Source: a virus. Taken from it: a DNA stretch of 22,629 nt. Below are positions 15,031 to 22,514 of this stretch, piece by piece. The first letter of the stretch is position 1. Each line of letters opens with the position of its first letter. The stretch covers positions 1 to 22,629 of the IMG/VR virus record IMGVR_UViG_3300037963_002500; one strand, written 5' to 3'. Made by a program: the position numbers and the translations under genes. The notes beneath the pieces were generated by a model. The model saw nothing but the letters and a program-made list of their open reading frames with translations. It did no database searches and was not told the DNA's origin.

Positions 15031-15270
15031 ATGACATGGGATTATTATAATACAGAAGAAGACAAAATAGAAAAATCATATGATGTGGGTTATGCTGTTG
15101 AAGGAACACCATTGGAGTTGTATGCTTCTTTAGCCATGTTAGCGTCTTTAGGAATTACTCTTACTTTTACAGATGAGGATTTTATAGCAGGAAGAAAGGC
15201 ATTTATGGAAAAAATAAAGAGAATGGTTGAATCAGCGAGAAAAAAATTCAAGAAAAAAAAAGGTGATTAA
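15031..15270 (+). CDS. Small protein with MTWDYY tag variant, 79 aa
   Basis: ATG 15031 follows AAGGAGAG and begins MTWDYYNTEED, close to MTWDFYETGEE of the gene at 18394, so these two form a second tag subtype. Residues about 25-50 (GTPLELYASLAMLASLGITL) are hydrophobic enough to be a buried or membrane-associated helix, and the C-terminus is a basic helix ending KKKKGD. Upstream in-frame ATG 15010 lies inside the portal gene. Function unknown; a head-tail connection role is possible from its position after the portal, but nothing in the sequence proves it. Confidence 0.8.
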   Translation: MTWDYYNTEEDKIEKSYDVGYAVEGTPLELYASLAMLASLGITLTFTDEDFIAGRKAFMEKIKRMVESARKKFKKKKGD

Positions 15271-15498
15271 ATGGAAGAAGATAACAAACAAAAAGAAATT
15301 AGGCTAAGAAAAGAATTAGCAAAGGTAAAGGCGCAAAATGCAAGTGAATCAAGAAAGATTACAAAGAACCGTGATTTTTCTGTTGGTGGCATTCCACCAG
15401 ATACTACGCATAAGCGAACAAATACATCAAATGATGTTCCTGATGCTATTCTTTTGCCATCAAAGCGAAGAGGAAAGAAAGAGAATATTCCATTTTGA
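15271..15498 (+). CDS. Small charged protein of unknown function, 75 aa
   Basis: GGTGAT (15262-15267) includes part of the preceding reading frame and lies three bases before ATG 15271. The first about 30 residues form a charged helix (KEIRLRKELAKVKAQNAS). The remainder, with VGGIPPDTTHKRTNTS, looks extended or disordered and ends in basic residues followed by IPF. It has no tag and no metal ligands. Tight packing and a good Shine-Dalgarno site support it as a gene. Confidence 0.75.
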   Translation: MEEDNKQKEIRLRKELAKVKAQNASESRKITKNRDFSVGGIPPDTTHKRTNTSNDVPDAILLPSKRRGKKENIPF

Positions 15499-15508
15499 GG
15501 CGATATAA

Positions 15509-18388
15509 GTGTCTTATTCTGAAATTCTTAGAAAGAGAACGGATGATGACCAGCGACAGCAAGATGAAAGACAGTTAGAACAAGCCTCTAAAGAACAACA
15601 AGATAGAGTTAAAACTGAGTTTAGAGAAATGAAAAATCGTTTCGCTAGACTTCAAGAATTATATAATGACCTCAAAAAAGAATTTTTAAATTCTGTTAAG
15701 TTTACTTTAGGTAGAAGAAATAAAATTGAGAGTTTCTTTCGAGATGTAGGAATAGAAGAAGTAATGTCAAAAAAATCATTTGATTATCTTTTGTCTGAAA
15801 TATTCTATATGAAGAATAAAGATGCAGACCACTATACAAATCAATTAGCCAGTCAACTCGGTAATGTTGCAACTTACAGTCCAGATGGCAGTTTTATTCT
15901 CGAAGGAACTGATGAAACTACTATTAGTGTTGGAACTTTGGGAGAAAACCTAAAAGAATTAGCAAATAGCGAAATTGACGGAGTTCCTTTTGAAAAAGCA
16001 ATTAGTTATATTTATAGAAAAACATTTAATCAACCAATAATTAGAAGTAAAAAAGAATTAGGTGAAAGGAAGCAAAACTTAAAAGATATGGGTAAAATTA
16101 TTGCTGATATTGGAAAAACAAAAAGAACTGGTAGAAGATTACCTAAAGATTATAAAGACCTTATTACTGGTAGAAAAACAAAAGGAACATTAAGAGCAGT
16201 TAAAGGAGATACATATGCTCATAAAACAGAAAAAGACAAGGATGGCAGACCCGAAGAAATTTCTGAAGAAGAATATAAAAATTTAAATGAAGAACAACAA
16301 CAAGAATACAAGAGAAAAGATTATCTTGAAGGAGATGTTGCAGAATTAGATGATAAGTTTGCAATATCTACTGCTAAGAAATTAGTAGAACAAATTGAAA
16401 AGAACTTTGCTCCCACAACTTACAAAGGATTTGAAGAATTTAATCTCCTTGAAACATTACCAGAAAATCCTGAAGAGTTTGTCCGAAAGAAGTTTAATAA
16501 TCTAAGAGATACTTTAGAACTTGAAATTCAAAGGTTTTTGTTAAATAAAATAGAACAATCTAAAACAATGAAAAAAGAGAGAAAGTCAGAAATAGAAACT
16601 AGGTTAAGTGTTTTTACTGATAAATATGATATAGATAATGTAGGCACAGATATAGATTCCTTTATTAATCAAATTGATTTTGATGCTGTTATTGAACAAA
16701 GTAATAAAAATAGAGAGGCTTGGGAAAATCCAAAAAGTAACGCAGAAGGAAAACAAGTTAAAACTGCAATTAAAAACTATGAGAAAATTTTAGACTTAAT
16801 GTCTGAAAGCGATGACTTTCCACTTAAAACCTTTGGAGATAAAGGAACTGAGCCTAATTTTAAACCTTTAGAAAAATCAAATATTAAAATCATAGTAGAA
16901 GTCTTACAAGAACCATTCGTTGAAGTATTTGAAAAATTTACAAAAAAGAACAAATTCAATAGAGAAATGAATAAATACGCAAAAGACCCTTCTGCTAAGG
17001 CTACTGTTTTATTAGAAAAAGGTAAGCCATTTAAAAAATTACACGTTCCTTTTATTAATAAGATGGGTGGAGAAGAATTAATGGAAAGGCTAAGAAATTT
17101 TAGTTTAGAAGATATGGAAGAATTGGAAGATGATATATCTAAAGATATTGATGTTTTTGATGCAGCGAAAGAAATGAGAGAAGCATTTAAAAAAGCATTC
17201 AATGATAATTCTGACAAATTATTCGAAGAAATGAAAAAGACCATTGATGCGTTTCTGGAAGAAAAGAGAAAAGAATTTCTTGACAGATTTAAAGGAAAAG
17301 GCGAAAGAGAAGAAGAAAGAGAGGGGAGAAGAATCAAAATTACTCCTAAACCTTACACACAGAATCAAATTAGACAAAATTTAATGTCTTTTAAGAATAA
17401 TCTATATGATGATAAAACAGGAAACAAAATAGAAAAACTCATAAACAAAACACTTGAACTAAAAGCGTTTAGGAATTTCGATGCAGGAAAGAAAGGAGAA
17501 AAAAATACCATAAGTATTTTTAAAGAAAATATAGAAGACGCTCTTTCACAATACAAAAAATATGAACTTTCTGAAAATGAAAAAATTGAGAAGGCTAGAA
17601 AACTTCTAAAAGATATGTTTTCTCAACCTAATGATGATGACCCTGAATTTAAACAAAACTCAGAAATTGCAATTAAAGTTAGAGAATACGAAGAAAAATT
17701 CATTGGAGTATTAGAAGCATACAATGAATTAATTGTAAACAACGATGTCGCTGAAATTGCTACTGTTAAAGATACAATCAAACAATTAAGTATTTTTGTC
17801 AAAGACCCTAGAGAAATTCAACTTAAACCATTAAAGGATGGAATGTTCACTTATGATAAAGAAAAAGTTTTAAGAAAGATTATTACAAAGATTAATGCAA
17901 TTACTGATACTACGGGTTTAATCGGAAGAAAAGAAGAGTTAATTGATAGACAGTTTTCACAAAAAGTATTTTATAGAATGTTTAACAAAGATAACTTTGA
18001 AGAACAGATAATTAATCATTTAGATAGTAAGGTATTCACAACAGAAATATTTCCATCTCTTAAACCAACTGCCGATGCTTTAGTTCGACAAGCCAAAGAA
18101 TTAGTAAAATATGATATTCAAGAGCGCATTCCTCTAGGCCCACTAAGGGAAGGAGAAGAACGAGATTTAAACTTAAATGAGCAAATAAAGGGTGTAATTC
18201 GTAAAGCAATTAAAAGAACTAAAGAAGCAATTGCAAAACTAGAGAATAAAAATGCTGAAGATATAGAAAGACTATCAAAAGAAAAACATATAGAAATGGA
18301 AATAAGAAGAGTTATTTCTTCAAGAAGTAGAACTATTACTCAATTTGTAACAGATATTGAACAACTAGAAAAATACATAGGAGAATGA
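15509..18388 (+). CDS. Very large Lys/Glu-rich helical protein, GTG start, 959 aa
   Basis: GTG 15509 opens MSYSEILRKR, a tag variant with Tyr for Trp, preceded by GAGGCGAT. The chain is dominated by charged helices with few prolines or cysteines. Residues about 15-60 and much of 290-960 are likely coiled coil, and a region around 200-260 is rich in Lys/Thr/Gly (KTKRTGRRLPKDYKDL). The C-terminus ends in TDIEQLEKYIGE. No enzyme motif or transmembrane segment is visible. In composition it resembles the proteins at 3004 and 4941, though I see no clear alignment. Candidates are a tape-measure, scaffold or internal-virion protein. It lacks the hydrophobic segments usual in tape measures. Confidence 0.85.
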   Translation: MSYSEILRKRTDDDQRQQDERQLEQASKEQQDRVKTEFREMKNRFARLQELYNDLKKEFLNSVKFTLGRRNKIESFFRDVGIEEVMSKKSFDYLLSEIFYMKNKDADHYTNQLASQLGNVATYSPDGSFILEGTDETTISVGTLGENLKELANSEIDGVPFEKAISYIYRKTFNQPIIRSKKELGERKQNLKDMGKIIADIGKTKRTGRRLPKDYKDLITGRKTKGTLRAVKGDTYAHKTEKDKDGRPEEISEEEYKNLNEEQQQEYKRKDYLEGDVAELDDKFAISTAKKLVEQIEKNFAPTTYKGFEEFNLLETLPENPEEFVRKKFNNLRDTLELEIQRFLLNKIEQSKTMKKERKSEIETRLSVFTDKYDIDNVGTDIDSFINQIDFDAVIEQSNKNREAWENPKSNAEGKQVKTAIKNYEKILDLMSESDDFPLKTFGDKGTEPNFKPLEKSNIKIIVEVLQEPFVEVFEKFTKKNKFNREMNKYAKDPSAKATVLLEKGKPFKKLHVPFINKMGGEELMERLRNFSLEDMEELEDDISKDIDVFDAAKEMREAFKKAFNDNSDKLFEEMKKTIDAFLEEKRKEFLDRFKGKGEREEEREGRRIKITPKPYTQNQIRQNLMSFKNNLYDDKTGNKIEKLINKTLELKAFRNFDAGKKGEKNTISIFKENIEDALSQYKKYELSENEKIEKARKLLKDMFSQPNDDDPEFKQNSEIAIKVREYEEKFIGVLEAYNELIVNNDVAEIATVKDTIKQLSIFVKDPREIQLKPLKDGMFTYDKEKVLRKIITKINAITDTTGLIGRKEELIDRQFSQKVFYRMFNKDNFEEQIINHLDSKVFTTEIFPSLKPTADALVRQAKELVKYDIQERIPLGPLREGEERDLNLNEQIKGVIRKAIKRTKEAIAKLENKNAEDIERLSKEKHIEMEIRRVISSRSRTITQFVTDIEQLEKYIGE

Positions 18389-18393
18389 ATAAA

Positions 18394-18756
18394 ATGACAT
18401 GGGATTTTTATGAAACAGGTGAGGAGTTCATCCTCAAAGAAAAAGAAGTAAAGAAAGAACTTTTGGACACATTGAATCCAAAGGAAAAAAAGCGCATTAA
18501 GAAAATTTTACAGTCGGCAGAACCAACTGAATTTTTTGGTCAAGACTTTACTAAATTAGGTGAATTAGTGGGTGAACTTAAATCATTAAACTTTATTAAA
18601 TCAGATGACAAACTAAAGAAGAAAATGAAAGGTATGGATGAGCGCAACGTAGATATAGTAGCCTCCGCATCCAAACTTCGTAAGGAGTATGAATTGCTCT
18701 ATCGCCAATTGCGAGATTTAATCTATCCTAAAGGTAAAAAGGGAGGAAAAAAGTAA
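18394..18756 (+). CDS. Small helical protein with MTWDFY tag variant, 120 aa
   Basis: AGGAGA at 18379-18384 abuts ATG 18385 but gives normal spacing to ATG 18394, which yields MTWDFYETGEE, so I use the latter. The protein is helical and lysine-rich (KEKEVKKELLDTL, KEKKRIKKILQSAEPTEFFG, LRKEYELLYRQLRDLIYPKG) and ends in a basic tail GKKGGKK. The codons of the last third (18600-18720) are GC-richer than their neighbours. The stop overlaps the next start as TAATG. Function unknown. Confidence 0.82.
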   Translation: MTWDFYETGEEFILKEKEVKKELLDTLNPKEKKRIKKILQSAEPTEFFGQDFTKLGELVGELKSLNFIKSDDKLKKKMKGMDERNVDIVASASKLRKEYELLYRQLRDLIYPKGKKGGKK

Positions 18757-19019
18757 TGTGGTGGAATATTATTAAAATAAGCGATGAGGAAAGAAGAAAG
18801 ATAATTGATAGATATAGAAGAAAGAAAACGACTTCTAATGTTCCATCAAAGGCAAAAAATGTAACAAGAAAAGCATTTAATTGTGAAATGTGTGGACAAA
18901 GAAAATCTATTCGTGCAATTAGATATTACCCTCCTATGAAAAAATTATGCAATTCTTGTGCTAGACAAAATTATGGGCCTCACTTTAAACAGATTGGAGA
19001 AAAAATAGAGGATGATTGA
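18756..19019 (+). CDS. Tagged zinc-ribbon protein, 87 aa
   Basis: It begins MWWNIIKISDE (tag with IIK), and its ATG overlaps the previous stop. A basic N-terminal helix (residues 10-24) is followed by a zinc ribbon: C43-x2-C46 and C65-x2-C68, separated by a beta-rich segment RKSIRAIRYYPPMKKL. A domain of this kind commonly mediates nucleic-acid or protein contacts. Its partner is unknown. It is one of at least five small or embedded metal-binding modules in the window. Confidence 0.85.
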   Translation: MWWNIIKISDEERRKIIDRYRRKKTTSNVPSKAKNVTRKAFNCEMCGQRKSIRAIRYYPPMKKLCNSCARQNYGPHFKQIGEKIEDD

Positions 19020-19020
19020 G

Positions 19021-19260
19021 ATGACAGAAGATAAAGTAAGTGATGATATTTTGGCTATATTGAAAGCCTTAACAGATAAAATTGAAACATTGGAAAGAAC
19101 AGTTTATGCAAAAGATAATTTGCTAATGAAGTCTGGTCTTGTTGTTTCTGAAAGCCCTACTCCAACAATGGATAATAAGATTGCTTCACCTGTTGGTGAT
19201 GTAGCAAACATGGAATGGTCTGAAATTCACAAAATGGTAGAAAAAGTAGGAGGTCAGTAA
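19021..19260 (+). CDS. Small acidic protein with tag-like C-terminus, 79 aa
   Basis: GAGGATGAT at 19009-19016 gives normal spacing to ATG 19021. The in-frame ATG at 19012 lies inside that site and is unlikely. The first about 35 residues are an amphipathic helix (DDILAILKALTDKIETLERT). A linker with SESPTPTMDNK follows. The C-terminus reads MEWSEIHKMVEKVGGQ, in which W66-S-E-I-H-K resembles the N-terminal tags of neighbours. Function unknown. Confidence 0.78.
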   Translation: MTEDKVSDDILAILKALTDKIETLERTVYAKDNLLMKSGLVVSESPTPTMDNKIASPVGDVANMEWSEIHKMVEKVGGQ

Positions 19261-19261
19261 T

Positions 19262-19918
19262 ATGCCCGAAAGAGTAACAAAAAAAGAAAGAATGGTTACT
19301 TTAGCCATTGAAAAAGCAAGAAAGACAATTGAAACATTAAGGGAATCTACACAAGTTATTCCTGTTGATACAGAAGTCGAAGTTCAAAAGATTAAGCGAC
19401 CTAAAGTTCAAGATGCTTCAAAGATTACAAATCAAACTCAAGAAAAAGAAGGTTATGGGTTAGCAGGTGAATCTTTAAAGAAGTCATTTGGGGAATCAAC
19501 ATTAAGTGGCCCAAATATAAGAGAAGCCAACAGTTTATCTCCTAGATTTATAGGTTCAAATAGTTCTATTAATTTAACAAGAAAAGAAATGAATAAGGTT
19601 TTTGAAGAATTTGTAAAGAAAAATCCAAAGGCTACTGCATTTGACATAGCATATGAAAAAGAGTATATTGATGATTTCATCGCACTTGCAACGAAGATGT
19701 TCCCTAAGAATGTGGGTAGAACAATTAGCAATATCGGAGAGAGCCAATTTAAGAAAGAAGACGATATATCGGATAGCAAAGAATATATGATAGACGAAAT
19801 AGAAGAAAAAATTGGCAGAATTAAGTCAAGTTTAGATACTTCTGTAAGTAAAGAAACTTTGCTTAAAGTTTTGACGGCTATTGAAGACGCAGAAGATATT
19901 ATTATGCACCATCCTTAA
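19262..19918 (+). CDS. Protein of unknown function, 218 aa
   Basis: ATG 19262 follows GGAGGT (19249-19254). The N-terminal about 90 residues are basic and probably flexible. A polar Ser/Asn-rich stretch (LSPRFIGSNSSINLTR) precedes a helical C-terminal domain (about 115-218) with KEMNKVFEEFVKKNP and LLKVLTAIEDAEDIIMHHP. No tag, metal site or catalytic motif is visible, and the family is not recognised. It lies between small tagged genes and the ligase. Bases 19670-19790 are somewhat GC-richer than the rest. Confidence 0.8.
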   Translation: MPERVTKKERMVTLAIEKARKTIETLRESTQVIPVDTEVEVQKIKRPKVQDASKITNQTQEKEGYGLAGESLKKSFGESTLSGPNIREANSLSPRFIGSNSSINLTRKEMNKVFEEFVKKNPKATAFDIAYEKEYIDDFIALATKMFPKNVGRTISNIGESQFKKEDDISDSKEYMIDEIEEKIGRIKSSLDTSVSKETLLKVLTAIEDAEDIIMHHP

Positions 19919-19954
19919 ACCTATGCTCCCGAATATTTACGTTGGTGATAATTC

Positions 19955-22468
19955 ATGCCTCTTCTTATTGAAAAGGATAAGGACTCTTCTGAAAAGATTA
20001 TACGTCTTTTTGAGAAAACAAGGGTTGCTTATCTATCTGCTCGCACCGACCCCAAAGAATATGGAAATAGGTGGCGTAAAGCAATTGATGACATTAGAGA
20101 ACTCTATGAAGAACTTAATGAATTTAGCAAGGAATTAAAACAATTCATACAAGAAGATGAATTAGAAAACAAAGAAGCAAAAGACCCGACAAGTAATATC
20201 GCTGAAAAGATTTACAATGGCATTAAAGAAATGCGTTTCGGTTCTGAATTAATTGAAGACCCTTTTGCTAAAAAATTCAAAGGTGATGTTCTTGAAGCAT
20301 TACTTGAATCTCCAGAAACTATGATTAAATTTGTCCACTATGCTTTAAGGGCTGACAATAAAGCCCTACCAAAAGAGATTTGGAGCATTAAAGATATGCA
20401 ACCCGACACGATAACGGAGGGTCTGACGGGGCTTGACATAGATGAAGAGGATATAGCCCTCTATATTATCGAACAGTATGGGGATGAAAAAGACTCAAAG
20501 AAGGTTGAAAGCAAAGTTAAATCAGCCTTAGAGATGTTAGAGACTTTATTCTTCTCCAAGTATAGTGAAGAAGAATTCGATGAATTGAAAGACATCGAAG
20601 GTATTGAGAAGGCTGAAAAATCCAAAGACGAAAAGGCTGAGTCGGACTTTTTAGTTCCAAACAAACCTATGTATCGAATCTTTGAAATTGATGATATGAA
20701 GGAATTAAAGGGTTTTAGTGGAGAATATGTCATACAAGAAAAGTATGATGGTATGAGAATACAATTACATAAGATAGATGATAACGTAAAAGTATTCTCA
20801 TACAATGGAAACAATATTTCAGATAAATGTCAAGAACAAGTCAAAGAATTAAAGAAAAAGAAATACGGAGATTGTATTCTTGATGCAGAATTAATTCTAT
20901 TTGATGGCGATGAAGCCTTGCATCGGGCCGATACAATCGCACACGTTTTTAAAGGTAAATATCCTGATGCAAAAGTAAGAGCGCACGTTTTTGATATTAT
21001 GCGACATAATGAACAAAATCTTGTTGAAGAAGAACTAAAGGATAGAATTACAATTTTATTTAACAATTACGCATCACATTCCACAGAAGCAATAGAGTTC
21101 CCTTCAAAGAAAGATACTCGAACTGCTGATAATTTAAAAGATGTTGAAGAGTATTCAAAAGAAATTATGGAGATGCCAACATCAGAAGGAGTAGTAATCA
21201 AAGATTCTACATCAACATACTTTATAGGAACAAAAAAGAATCCTAAATGGATTAAATGGAAGAAGTTTGTTGATTTAGATTTGATTGTATTAGATAAGAA
21301 GACTACAAAATCTAATCTTAATTCTTATACTTTGGGAGCAGGGCCAGCAGAAGGAGAAGGCAAATTCTTTACTGAAATAGAAGGAAAAACTTATATGAAT
21401 GTAGGAAAGGCTCTCAATACAAAAATAGAAGTAGATGTTGGAGATATTATTCGAGTTAAGGTTGATGAAGTCAAAAAGAACGGAGATAGATATACTTTGT
21501 TTTCCGCAAAGGTTATTGAAGTTCCCGAAGTCGAATATCCTGATAAACTAGTAACATTAGAAATGCTTTCTCAAGATACTAAGAAGTCATTAAATTATGA
21601 TGTTAAGGCATTAGAAAAGGGAATTAGAATTACAGACCACATACACGGTGAAGCAGATATTATTGTAAAATCAGACTTAGATGGTTTTACAATCTACGGC
21701 TTTGATGAAAGCAACCTAATGTCTAAGAATGCCATAATTGATATGGATATGTGGAAATCAAAAGTCGAAGAGATTATGAAGACTAAGCAATCTAAATTGA
21801 CTCAAATTGTTTTTAATTATCTTAAGGACATGGGTTCAAAAGAACCAAAAGAAATTCACAATTTCTTAACAAAGAAACATAGTTCAGTTTATGAGGATAT
21901 TCTTGAAGGAAAAATGTCAAAGGTTAAGGATTGGTTTGAAAATAGAGATGGTATTGGCTACGATACAAAAACCAAAAAACTCTTTGCTGAAGAGGATAAA
22001 ATTATTAAAGAACCTGAGTTACTAAAAGCATACAAAACTCCAGAAAAATATAGAGAAGGTGAGTTTAAAGTATATCTTAGAAAAGATGATAACTTAAACA
22101 TCGCTATGAAGTTAGCAGACGAAACAATTAATTGGTTTGTGAAACTAGAAAGTGATGACAACATATTTGATTTGTTTGGTAAAGCAGGTAAATATCCAGC
22201 AGAAGTAGCAAAGACTTCTTCAAGAGAAAAAGTAGTTGATTCTGGTTCTGTGAAATTAGGTGTTCAAAAAGAAGGTTATCATGAATATTTCTTAAATGGT
22301 AATAAATTCCAAACTAAAATTCATTTTAGGGTTGTAGAGAGTAAAGGCGACAAAATGTGGATTGCTTGGACTGGTTATAAACAAGAACCTGCTGACGACG
22401 ATGAGGACAAGGGATTGTGGAATATCTATGAAGATAGGTTTAACTCCTTGACCATACCGACTGAATAA
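19955..22468 (+). CDS. ATP-dependent DNA ligase with extra N- and C-terminal domains, 837 aa
   Basis: The enzyme seals nicks in double-stranded DNA through a ligase-AMP intermediate. The nucleotidyltransferase motifs are in order: motif I EKYDGMR with nucleophile K263, motif III LDAELILFDG (E312), motif IIIa VFDIM (F346), motif IV EGVVIKD (E411-K416) and motif V KWIKWKK (431-437). An OB-fold follows (about 440-545). The N-terminal about 245 residues are helical and not clearly the usual ligase DNA-binding domain. The C-terminal about 290 residues include a winged-helix-like segment (KLTQIVFNYLKDMG...) and a last about 130 residues that weakly recall the LigD phosphoesterase fold, without certainty. 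GGTGAT precedes ATG 19955. Such a gene is unusual between structural genes. Confidence 0.92.
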   Translation: MPLLIEKDKDSSEKIIRLFEKTRVAYLSARTDPKEYGNRWRKAIDDIRELYEELNEFSKELKQFIQEDELENKEAKDPTSNIAEKIYNGIKEMRFGSELIEDPFAKKFKGDVLEALLESPETMIKFVHYALRADNKALPKEIWSIKDMQPDTITEGLTGLDIDEEDIALYIIEQYGDEKDSKKVESKVKSALEMLETLFFSKYSEEEFDELKDIEGIEKAEKSKDEKAESDFLVPNKPMYRIFEIDDMKELKGFSGEYVIQEKYDGMRIQLHKIDDNVKVFSYNGNNISDKCQEQVKELKKKKYGDCILDAELILFDGDEALHRADTIAHVFKGKYPDAKVRAHVFDIMRHNEQNLVEEELKDRITILFNNYASHSTEAIEFPSKKDTRTADNLKDVEEYSKEIMEMPTSEGVVIKDSTSTYFIGTKKNPKWIKWKKFVDLDLIVLDKKTTKSNLNSYTLGAGPAEGEGKFFTEIEGKTYMNVGKALNTKIEVDVGDIIRVKVDEVKKNGDRYTLFSAKVIEVPEVEYPDKLVTLEMLSQDTKKSLNYDVKALEKGIRITDHIHGEADIIVKSDLDGFTIYGFDESNLMSKNAIIDMDMWKSKVEEIMKTKQSKLTQIVFNYLKDMGSKEPKEIHNFLTKKHSSVYEDILEGKMSKVKDWFENRDGIGYDTKTKKLFAEEDKIIKEPELLKAYKTPEKYREGEFKVYLRKDDNLNIAMKLADETINWFVKLESDDNIFDLFGKAGKYPAEVAKTSSREKVVDSGSVKLGVQKEGYHEYFLNGNKFQTKIHFRVVESKGDKMWIAWTGYKQEPADDDEDKGLWNIYEDRFNSLTIPTE

Positions 22469-22476
22469 TGCGTGGG

Positions 22477-22487
22477 TATTATATACT
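22477..22487 (+). promoter_or_regulatory. Putative archaeal TATA box, leaderless promoter
   Basis: TATTATATACT lies in the 46-base gap after the ligase. Its centre (about 22482) is about 27 bases upstream of position 22510, just before ATG 22515. That matches the TATA-to-start distance of archaeal promoters and would give a nearly leaderless transcript, in agreement with the absence of a Shine-Dalgarno site before this gene. Confidence 0.5.
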
Positions 22488-22514
22488 CAACTCAGATAAA
22501 CTGATTTGAACGAC

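Noticed and set aside
16777-17337. 186-codon open frame on the - strand (also 2946-3380 and 12026-12418)
   Set aside because: They lie opposite well-supported + strand genes, are rich in Ser/Leu/Phe as expected for the complement of Lys/Glu-rich coding DNA, and have no Shine-Dalgarno site or recognisable product.
19881-20138. 85-codon frame bridging the unknown protein and the ligase
   Set aside because: It overlaps both supported genes out of frame and has no Shine-Dalgarno site.
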